From Gemmatimonadota bacterium (lineage in GTDB: Bacteria > Gemmatimonadota > Gemmatimonadetes > Gemmatimonadales > GWC2-71-9), in NCBI GenBank assembly GCA_003222205.1, contig QHVC01000002.1:1-33855 (forward strand): a DNA stretch of 33,855 nucleotides, given 5' to 3'. Shown here piece after piece: positions 26,377 through 33,855 of this stretch (within the stretch, counting starts at the first letter, position 1; each line of letters opens with the position of its first letter). The position numbers and the translations under genes are program-made. The notes under the pieces were generated by a model that saw nothing but the letters and a program-made list of their open reading frames with translations, made no database searches and was not told where the DNA came from.

Positions 26377-27953
26377 GGTTCGGTGATCCACAACGGCTTG
26401 GTGTGATAGTTGGCGGCCAGGGCCCCGATGGCGGAGAGGCCGGCCTGGTTCCAGACGTACTCCGAGTTGTACCGCGGCCGGATGCGCTGCACCACGAGGC
26501 CGCCGTTGTCGGGGTAGAGGTTCGCCGGCAGCGGCGGCGCGAAGCCCCGGAACACCTGCTTGCCGCTCACCGAATCGACAGCCGTGTAGCCGTAGCGGCG
26601 CATGTCCATCCAGATCTCGTTGTGTCCCCAGCCCCACAGCGCGATGAACTTCTGGGACAGGACGTGCGACAACGTCAGCGGGCCGGTGGTCGGGACGATG
26701 TTCGTGTCCGCGAGGAAGCTGTCCCGCGCCGCGGCCGAGATCTGCGTCGGCGTCTGGTTGTCATCGAGGTTGCGCGCGTTCACGAACGCGAAGTGGGCGA
26801 TGATGCCGTTCTTGTACGCGGTCATGGCCGCCGCCTGATTCCCCGCCTTGAGCGCGGCTTCCGCCTTGATAAACTGCAGCTCCGCGTAGGTCATCACGGG
26901 GATCCTGGCCCGGTCGGCAAAGAGATACCGGCCCGGCTGGTTGAGCCCGGCCGTTCCCCGATAGCCGAAGAAGTTGTTGGGCTGCTGCATCGTGTCGGTG
27001 ATCGCTCCAAAGCCCACGTTGTTCGGATCGAGGCCGCGGTATTGCCCGTCGAGGGCGGGCGACAGCATGCGACTCATCCGCGGGTCAACCACCCCGCCAA
27101 ACTGCGTGCCGTTCATCAGGCCTAGGACGAACAGGGTCTGCCGGTACGGCGTGATGTTGTTTCTGCTGCGGCCCCAGAAGTTGTAGTCGGCGAAATCCAG
27201 GCTGGTGGCCGGGTAGGCGAGCAGGGCGTCATCGGCATTGCTGGTAAACGAGGAATCGACCGCGGCCATCACCGCCGCGCGATCGTACACGGTCTTGTTA
27301 CTGAAGTGATTCAGCATCAGGGCCTTCATCCCCCACGCCAGCCGGAGCCACTTCACCCGGTCCCCGCCGTAGATATGGTCCCCCTGGGCGAGATAGGTCT
27401 TGTCGACGGCACCGTCGGTGCGCCGCAGCAGCACGATGGCGCTGTCGAGGAGGCGCGCCACCTCCTGATAGGCGTAGTCCTGGGTGTCGTAATCGAAGGA
27501 GGTGCGCGTCGGATCGAAGGCTTCCTTGATGATGATTTCGCCGTGGAGATCGGTCAGCACCTGCCAGCCCCACGCCTTGAGGATGAGCCCGACGCCCAGG
27601 AGGTCCCAGCGCTGCTCGGCCGTGGCCTTGGCGTTCATGTCGATCAGGTTCTGCCCCAGCGACCAGTAGACGTCCCGCCACTGCTGGGCGCCGTTGTCGC
27701 TCGCGGGATCGTAGCCCATCCGGTCCCACGTGCTGCGAATCGTCCCCACGAGCATCCACTCCTGCGCGTACCGGCCCACGAAGCGGCCGTCGAACTGCGG
27801 GGAGGTCACCATCCAGTGCAGCATCGGCGGCAGGTAGAGAATCGCCGACACCGACTGCGGCCCGTTGGGGTTGGTGTTGACGTCCAACCAGTTGTTGCAG
27901 CCGCCGGAGAGGATCACCACGCCCGCCAGCAGCGCCGCGCGTCTCGTGTTCAT
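26373..27953 (-). CDS. SusD/RagB family outer-membrane lipoprotein
   Basis: MNTRRAALLAGVVILSGGCNNWLDVNTNPNGPQ; RVKWLRLAWGMKALMLNHFS; VMTYAELQFIKAEAALKAGNQAAAMTAYKNGI. Confidence 0.94.
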   Translation of the reverse strand: MNTRRAALLAGVVILSGGCNNWLDVNTNPNGPQSVSAILYLPPMLHWMVTSPQFDGRFVGRYAQEWMLVGTIRSTWDRMGYDPASDNGAQQWRDVYWSLGQNLIDMNAKATAEQRWDLLGVGLILKAWGWQVLTDLHGEIIIKEAFDPTRTSFDYDTQDYAYQEVARLLDSAIVLLRRTDGAVDKTYLAQGDHIYGGDRVKWLRLAWGMKALMLNHFSNKTVYDRAAVMAAVDSSFTSNADDALLAYPATSLDFADYNFWGRSRNNITPYRQTLFVLGLMNGTQFGGVVDPRMSRMLSPALDGQYRGLDPNNVGFGAITDTMQQPNNFFGYRGTAGLNQPGRYLFADRARIPVMTYAELQFIKAEAALKAGNQAAAMTAYKNGIIAHFAFVNARNLDDNQTPTQISAAARDSFLADTNIVPTTGPLTLSHVLSQKFIALWGWGHNEIWMDMRRYGYTAVDSVSGKQVFRGFAPPLPANLYPDNGGLVVQRIRPRYNSEYVWNQAGLSAIGALAANYHTKPLWITEP

Positions 27954-27955
27954 GG

Positions 27956-30900
27956 TCAGAACCCCATCCGGATGCCGAAATTGAAGCCGCGCGGCATGGG
28001 GAAGTTGCCGAAGTCGATCCCCACGCCGCCCGATCCGCCCACCGCGGCGGTGTTGCCGTTCACGATCGGATCGAGCCCCGTGTAGTTGGTGATCAGGAAC
28101 AGGTCGGTGCCCTTGACGAACACGCTGGCGGTGCGCGCGCCCAGGAACCCGTTCGGCAGCTCGTAGCTCAGCTGCACGTCCCGGAGCCGCACCCAGTTGA
28201 TGTCCCGCTCGATGAACAGCTCTTCGCTCATGTTCGTGTAGTAGGACGGGTTCGCACTCGGGACCATGACGATGTTGTTGACCGTCGGGTTGGCGCTGTT
28301 CTCTTTCCCGTCGCGCAACACGCCGTCGATGATCCGCGGCCGGTCGCGATCGAGAGTCTGCAAGCTGAGGCCGTGCGTCGTGAGGAAGTGATCAGTCGCA
28401 TCGAAGACGTCCCCGCCTTTGCGGATGTCCACCAGGAAATCCAGGGTAAAGCGCTTGTAGCGGAGGGTGTTCGTGAGGCCGATCGTAAAGTCCGGCTGGC
28501 GGTCGTAGCCCGGGGTGTTCCCGCAGGCGGCGTCGATGAAGTTGGACGACCGAATCGGCAGGCCGCTCGTCGGGTCGATCAGCAGCTTGCAGTCCTTGTT
28601 CCGGAGATAGAACAGGCCGGTGAGGGACATGGTGGAAAGGCCCGGCATGGTCCCGTTGCGGACGTTCCCATAGAGCCAGGTATCCGAGACGTACGACTCC
28701 GGGATGTTGCGGGGCAGGCCGGTCACGATCTGCCCCGCGCTGAACCAGTTCGCCACGACGTCCCAGGAGAAGGTCGGCTTCAAGACCGGGGTGGCGTGCA
28801 CGACGAGCTCGAGGCCGCGGCTGCGCGTCGACGCGCCGTTCAGATTGAACAGAATGAACCCCGTCCCGTAACTGCCGCGGACGTTTTCGACGATCTGGTC
28901 CTGGGTCACCTTGTGATAGACGGTCCCATCCAGCCCTAGCCGGTTGTTGAAGAAGCTCACCTCCGCGCCGAGCTCCCAGGACTTGGCGAACTCGGGCTTC
29001 AGGGCCAGGTTCGGTCCCCAGAAGCCGTAGCCGTAGCCGCCGAACGCCGTCGTCTTGGCTTCGAGCGCCGGCCGGTACGCGTACGGCCGCGCGTCCTTGC
29101 CGACCTCCGCGTAAGCGGCCCGGACTTTGCCGGTCATGAACCGGGCGACCGCCGGGAAGGCGTCGGAGAACACGAAGCTGGTGGAGATGGATGGATAGAA
29201 GAACGAGTTCCGCGCCACCGGAATGGTCGAGGTCCGGTCATTCCGGCCGGTCACGGTGAGGTACCAGAAGTTCCGGTAGTCAAGCACGGCCTGTCCGAAA
29301 AAGCTCACCAGGCGGCGCTGCTCGATCGTCGTGTGGCTCGTCCGCTTCGTCGGGTCCGTGTTGTTCATGGAAATGAACGTCGGATCCAGGAAATTGCCTC
29401 CGGCCGCGGCATCCGTCGTCGCCTTGTGGTCGGAGATATAGTGACCCAGCAGGCCGCTGATTGAGAAATTGCGGTTGATGGGGTGACTGTTGAAGCTCAG
29501 CACGGTCTGGGCGTCGAGGTTGCGGTTAAACAGGTCCGCCAGGTCGAGGTATCCGTTGAAGGGGGCGCCGGCCGCGCTCTGGGGATCGCGCAGGACGAGG
29601 TTGTTGTTCGTGTACGTGTCGGTGCCGAGATTGGTCTTGAGGCTCCCCCACGAGAACGGCGTGGCGAGGAGGCCGACGTTGACCATCACGCGATTGGTCT
29701 TGGCGTTGATCTTGTTCCTGATCACGTTGTAGTACGGATTGTCCACCTCGCTGGCCGCCGACAGCCCGGTCAGCCGGCGCCGCAGGCCGGACGTCGTGAG
29801 GTAGACCTTCGCGTTGTCCGTCTGAGGCCAGAGCATCAGGTCGATGAGCGGCCCCAAGGTCCCCTTGTACACCTGATCGTTGTTGTCGTAATCGTAGGAC
29901 ATCGAGATGTCGCTGTTCAACCAGCGGGCGATCTGGGCCTGGGAGGCCGCGGTCACGTTGACCCGGCTGTAGCCCGAGTTGGGAACGACGCCATTCTGCT
30001 TGTCGACGGCCGTCCCCAGCCGGTAGTTGACGCGATTGTCCGCCGACGCGCCGCTGAAGGCCAGGGTTTGGTTGACCGTCCCCCCCGTCCTGAGAAAGCC
30101 GTCGATGTTGTCGTAGAAGGTGGTCCCGGCGGGATACGGGGCGCCGAAGTAGTCGAACGAGCCGAGGATTCCGGCCGTCACCGTCGTCGGGCCGTACACC
30201 CGCTGCAGCTGCGGCCGCGCTCGCGTCGCTTCCACCCGGAAACTGCTGCTGTACTGCACGCCGCCGCCGGCCCGTCCCCGCTTGGTCATAATGACGATGG
30301 CGCCGTTGGCCGCATCGATGCCATACAGCGCGGCGGCTTCCGGGCCCTTCAGCACGGTGAGGCTGCCGATATCGTCGGGGTTGAGATCGGCGGCCCGGTT
30401 GGTGAAGTCGACGCCGCGGTTCGAGAACGCCGTGGTCGAATTCGCATCGGACGCGAGCACGCCCGTGTTCAGCGTCCGGTTGTCCATCGGGAGGCCGTCG
30501 ACGATGATCAGCGGCTGGTTGCTGCTGCTGATCGAGCTGACGCCGCGGATGGTGATCGACGAGGACGCGCCCGGCACGCCCGAGGTGCTCGTGACGTCCA
30601 CGCCGGCGATGCGCCCCTGCAACGCATTGACGAAATTCTCTCGCTGCGTTTGGGCGATGTCGCTGCCCTGGAGCGTCTGCTGCGAGGCGCCCTGGGCGCG
30701 CCGCTCGGCGGTCTGCCCCAGCGCCGTCACCTCCACGGCATCGAGGCTCAATGCCACCTGGCGCAGCGCGACGTTGATGACGTCCTCGGCGCCCACCGTG
30801 CGCTCGACCAGTCCGGTCCCGATGAACCGGTACTGCAGTACCTGGCCGACCTCGGCGCGGATCGAATAGTCTCCGGCGTTGTTGCTGTAGGTGCCGGTGC

Positions 30901-31045
30901 CGGTCCCCTTGATCACGATCGACGCGCCGGAGATGGGAGCGCCCTGTTCATTCGTGACCTTACCCGTCACCGTCTTTTGCTGCGCAGGCAGTCGAGCGGC
31001 AAGCAGGGACAATCCCATCAGCACCGTGAGGACGCGTGTGTTCAT
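27956..31045 (-). CDS. SusC/RagA family TonB-linked outer-membrane protein
   Basis: Carboxypeptidase-like N-terminus (KTVTGKVTNEQGAPISGASIVIKGTGTGTYSNNAGDYSIRA); plug ALQGRIAGVDVTSTSGVPGASSSITIRGVSSISSSNQPLIIVDGLPMDN and GPEAAALYGIDAANGAIVIMTKRG; C-terminal FNFGIRMGF. Confidence 0.97.
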   Translation of the reverse strand: MNTRVLTVLMGLSLLAARLPAQQKTVTGKVTNEQGAPISGASIVIKGTGTGTYSNNAGDYSIRAEVGQVLQYRFIGTGLVERTVGAEDVINVALRQVALSLDAVEVTALGQTAERRAQGASQQTLQGSDIAQTQRENFVNALQGRIAGVDVTSTSGVPGASSSITIRGVSSISSSNQPLIIVDGLPMDNRTLNTGVLASDANSTTAFSNRGVDFTNRAADLNPDDIGSLTVLKGPEAAALYGIDAANGAIVIMTKRGRAGGGVQYSSSFRVEATRARPQLQRVYGPTTVTAGILGSFDYFGAPYPAGTTFYDNIDGFLRTGGTVNQTLAFSGASADNRVNYRLGTAVDKQNGVVPNSGYSRVNVTAASQAQIARWLNSDISMSYDYDNNDQVYKGTLGPLIDLMLWPQTDNAKVYLTTSGLRRRLTGLSAASEVDNPYYNVIRNKINAKTNRVMVNVGLLATPFSWGSLKTNLGTDTYTNNNLVLRDPQSAAGAPFNGYLDLADLFNRNLDAQTVLSFNSHPINRNFSISGLLGHYISDHKATTDAAAGGNFLDPTFISMNNTDPTKRTSHTTIEQRRLVSFFGQAVLDYRNFWYLTVTGRNDRTSTIPVARNSFFYPSISTSFVFSDAFPAVARFMTGKVRAAYAEVGKDARPYAYRPALEAKTTAFGGYGYGFWGPNLALKPEFAKSWELGAEVSFFNNRLGLDGTVYHKVTQDQIVENVRGSYGTGFILFNLNGASTRSRGLELVVHATPVLKPTFSWDVVANWFSAGQIVTGLPRNIPESYVSDTWLYGNVRNGTMPGLSTMSLTGLFYLRNKDCKLLIDPTSGLPIRSSNFIDAACGNTPGYDRQPDFTIGLTNTLRYKRFTLDFLVDIRKGGDVFDATDHFLTTHGLSLQTLDRDRPRIIDGVLRDGKENSANPTVNNIVMVPSANPSYYTNMSEELFIERDINWVRLRDVQLSYELPNGFLGARTASVFVKGTDLFLITNYTGLDPIVNGNTAAVGGSGGVGIDFGNFPMPRGFNFGIRMGF

Positions 31046-31182
31046 AGAGAGGTGGACACGTTGTGGAGGACAGTGAGTCAAGCGCCGGCGGCTCGCGCGA
31101 ACGGTAGGGGGCTGATGCTACCGCCGAATCGCGAAGGCCGCCAGGTAGCCGCCCGGCACCGCGGGCGGTAGAATCTGCCGCC

Positions 31183-33855
31183 ATGACGCCCTCACGCTTC
31201 GCGGCCTCGTGCGCCGCCCTCGTCGTTCTCGCCACACCGGTTTTCGCCCAGCGACCTGCGCGCCCACGTCCCCACGCCCCCACGCCCCCTCGAGACACGA
31301 CGATCACCAAGGACTCGGTCTCCAAGTTCCTCGAGAGCTTCACCTACCGCAGCTTGGGGCCCGCCGCGTACTCAGGCCGCGTGACGGCGCTCGCCGTGCC
31401 GAACAGCCGCGAGCCGCGCCCCAAGACCTGGTACGTCGGCGCGGCGGGCGGCGGCGTCTGGAAGACCGCCAACGGGGGCATCACCTGGCAGTCGGTCTCC
31501 GCCGGGCTGGGATCGGAGAGCGTCGGCGACCTCGCCGTCGCCCCCTCCGACAGCAACATCCTCTGGGTCGGCACCGGGGAGAAGAACAGCCTGCGCTCCC
31601 AGTACTGGGGCGACGGCGTCTACAAATCCACCGACGGCGGCAAGGACTGGACGAAGATGGGCCTCGCCGACTCGCGCGCCATCGGCCGCATCGTGGTGCA
31701 CCCCACCGGTCCCGATACCGTCTACGTCGCCGCCCTCGGCCACCTCTGGGGCCCGAACAACGAGCGCGGCGTCTACAAGACCACCGACGGCGGCAAGACG
31801 TGGACGCGCGTGCTGTTCGTGGACGACACCACCGGATTCGTCGACCTCGAGATGGAACCCGGCACCCCCTCCACGCTGTACGCCGCGGCGTGGCACCGGC
31901 TGCGCTGGGGCGGCAGCCATATGGAAGGGGTGGGCCGGGGCAGCGGACTCTACAAGACCAGCGACGGCGGCAGGACGTGGAAGCGTCTCACCGATCCCGC
32001 GTTGAAGAACGGCCTCCCGACCGATCGCATCGGCCGCATCGGCATCGCAATCTCGGCGCAGAACCCCAAGCTCGTGTTCGCGTTCATTCAGGTGGATCGC
32101 GGCATCACCGAGGCAGCGCAGGGACGCTTCGGGGGCGTGTTCCGCTCCGCCGACGCCGGCGGGACGTGGACCCAGGTCAACGACCTGCAGGCGATCCCGC
32201 ACTACTACTACGACGAGATCTGGGTGGACCCCGCCGACAGCCAGCACGTGTTCGTCAATTCCTCATCGCTGCTCGAGAGCAAGGATGGCGGCCGCACCTT
32301 TGCCCCCGAGTCGCTATCGCGCGTGCACGGCGACCATCACGCCCTGTGGTTCGATCCGCACGACGCGGGGCACCGCATCCTCGGCAACGACGGCGGAGCG
32401 TACGTGACCTACGACGCGGGCCGGGCGTGGTGGCACATGCCGATTCCGATCGGCCAGTTCTACGCCGTGATCGTGGACAGCTCGCTCGCGCCCTACCAGA
32501 TCTGCGGCGGGCTCCAGGACAACGGCGTGTGGTGCGGCCCCAGCGGCACGCGGGATGAGATCGGCGTGACCGACGCCGACTGGTACCCGGTGAACGGCGG
32601 CGACGGCATGTGGGTGCAGATCCCCCCCAACGATCCGTGGACTGTGTACTCGGGGTGGCAGTTCGGCAACGTGTCGCGGTTCGACCTGCGCACGTGGAAG
32701 CGGGACGACATCCAGCCCGCCGCGCTTGACGCGGGCGCCGAGAGCGGCTACGACTTTACCTGGGACTGGACCACCCCGATTCTCATCTCGGCGTTCGACT
32801 CGACCACCGTGTATCTGGGCGGCAACCGGCTGTTCCGGCTGCGCCAGCACGGCCAAGATTGGGAAACGCTGGGGCCGGACATGACGCGCACTCCGCGCGA
32901 GAATCCGGCGCCGGAAGCGGGACACACCAGCTACCACGCGATTTTCTCCATCGCCGAGAGCCCCAAGTCGCCCGCGGTGCTGTGGACCGGCACCGACGAC
33001 GGCTTCGTGTGGGTGTCCCAGGACACGGGTCGCACCTGGACGAACGTCACCGGCAATTTCCCCCGCGGCGCAGCGACCGCCTGCTGGGTCTCGACGATCG
33101 TCGCCTCGATGCACGCCCAGGGCACCGTGTGGCTCACCTACGATTGCCACTTCCGCGACGACTACCGCCCGCACGTGTGGCGCTCGACGGACTTCGGCCG
33201 CACGTGGACGGAGCTGGTGGCCGGTCTCCCCGCCGACCGCGGCAGCGTCACGGTGTTCGAGAGTCCCCGGAACCCCAGGGTGCTGTGGGTCGGAACGTCC
33301 GACGGCGTGTACGTGACGGTGGACGGCGGCCAGCGCTGGCGCCGCTTCGGCGGCAGCTTCCCGCACGTCATGGTGGAGCGGATGGCGATGTCGTACCGGC
33401 AGCGCGAGCTGGTGGTCTCGACCCACGGCCGCGGGCTCTACGTGGTGCCGGTGGGCCCGGTCGAGGAATTCAGCGACTCAGTGCTGGGCGACACGATCCA
33501 CCTGTTCGACGTGGCGCCTGCCTACCAGTACCGCGAGCGGGACACACACCCGGGATTCGGCAGTTTCGGCTTCGTGGCATCGAACCCGCCGCGCGGCGCC
33601 GTGATCACCTATTCCTTGAAGGAGATGCAGCCGGATGGCGTGAAGCTCGTGATCACGACCGCCGCGGGGGACACGGTGCGCACCCTCACCGGCTCGGGTT
33701 TCCCGGGGCTGCAACGCGTCACCTGGGACCTGAATCGTGACAAGCCACGCCCGCGCGGGCTGGGCGACCCAACGTCACCTGCGGAGCTGCGACGGGTGGC
33801 CCCGGGCGAGTTCGCCGTCCGTCTGACGCTCGGAAAGCGCAAACTCGAGCGGAAG
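31183..33855 (+). CDS. Exported Asp-box (BNR/VPS10-sortilin-like) beta-propeller protein; truncated by the right edge
   Basis: Own translation from ATG 31183 is open for 891 codons to the last base. Signal MTPSRFAASCAALVVLATPVFAQ; at least 8 Asp-boxes (STDGGKDWTK, TTDGGKTWTR, TSDGGRTWKR, SADAGGTWTQ, SKDGGRTF, SQDTGRTWTN, STDFGRTWTE, TVDGGQRWRR). Missing from the ORF track because it has no stop in the window. Confidence 0.93.
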   Translation, partial: MTPSRFAASCAALVVLATPVFAQRPARPRPHAPTPPRDTTITKDSVSKFLESFTYRSLGPAAYSGRVTALAVPNSREPRPKTWYVGAAGGGVWKTANGGITWQSVSAGLGSESVGDLAVAPSDSNILWVGTGEKNSLRSQYWGDGVYKSTDGGKDWTKMGLADSRAIGRIVVHPTGPDTVYVAALGHLWGPNNERGVYKTTDGGKTWTRVLFVDDTTGFVDLEMEPGTPSTLYAAAWHRLRWGGSHMEGVGRGSGLYKTSDGGRTWKRLTDPALKNGLPTDRIGRIGIAISAQNPKLVFAFIQVDRGITEAAQGRFGGVFRSADAGGTWTQVNDLQAIPHYYYDEIWVDPADSQHVFVNSSSLLESKDGGRTFAPESLSRVHGDHHALWFDPHDAGHRILGNDGGAYVTYDAGRAWWHMPIPIGQFYAVIVDSSLAPYQICGGLQDNGVWCGPSGTRDEIGVTDADWYPVNGGDGMWVQIPPNDPWTVYSGWQFGNVSRFDLRTWKRDDIQPAALDAGAESGYDFTWDWTTPILISAFDSTTVYLGGNRLFRLRQHGQDWETLGPDMTRTPRENPAPEAGHTSYHAIFSIAESPKSPAVLWTGTDDGFVWVSQDTGRTWTNVTGNFPRGAATACWVSTIVASMHAQGTVWLTYDCHFRDDYRPHVWRSTDFGRTWTELVAGLPADRGSVTVFESPRNPRVLWVGTSDGVYVTVDGGQRWRRFGGSFPHVMVERMAMSYRQRELVVSTHGRGLYVVPVGPVEEFSDSVLGDTIHLFDVAPAYQYRERDTHPGFGSFGFVASNPPRGAVITYSLKEMQPDGVKLVITTAAGDTVRTLTGSGFPGLQRVTWDLNRDKPRPRGLGDPTSPAELRRVAPGEFAVRLTLGKRKLERK
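31263..31292. repeat. Octad tandem repeat in-frame just after the signal peptide
   Basis: CCCACGTC CCCACGCC CCCACGCC CCCTCG; encodes RPRPHAPTPPR. Shares the CCCACGTC unit with 19165..19180. Confidence 0.7.

Noticed and set aside
29483-31171. 562-aa plus-strand ORF
   Set aside because: Antisense to the SusC gene; translation has no recognisable motif and the composition of an antisense high-GC frame.
31209-32558. 449-aa plus-strand ORF and 32314..33426 minus ORF
   Set aside because: Out-of-frame or antisense to the Asp-box protein at 31183..33855, which the track misses.

Overview
33.9-kb, GC-rich, gene-dense window. Gene content (SusC/SusD pair, OFOR, Ku/LigD, YpdA, DUF4397, Asp-box propeller) suggests a Gemmatimonadota-like bacterium; that assignment is inference. 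I support 22 protein-coding genes. Two of them run off the window edges and are missing from the supplied ORF track: a trypsin-like protease (1..1719, -) and an Asp-box beta-propeller protein (31183..33855, +). No rRNA, tRNA, CRISPR array, transposase or prophage was seen. Most interesting observations: (1) a predicted regulator fusing a double Clp_N domain to a YtrA/GntR-type winged helix (15205..16089), preceded by a TTGACA-N17-TATGTT promoter bracketed by perfect inverted TTGTACCA/TGGTACAA sites; (2) a family of 7-8 nt G-rich tandem micro-arrays at gene boundaries, with some in-frame inside proteins, including a 17-bp-stem palindrome in the LigD linker; (3) an 80-bp nested REP/BIME-like palindrome at 6382..6461; (4) a lipoprotein/solute-binding-like gene fused into an operon with an NtrB/NtrC-like two-component system; (5) a block with almost no intergenic DNA (20228..25573), including a symmetric bidirectional ku/ligD promoter candidate. 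Family calls come from reading translated motifs only; no database search was run.
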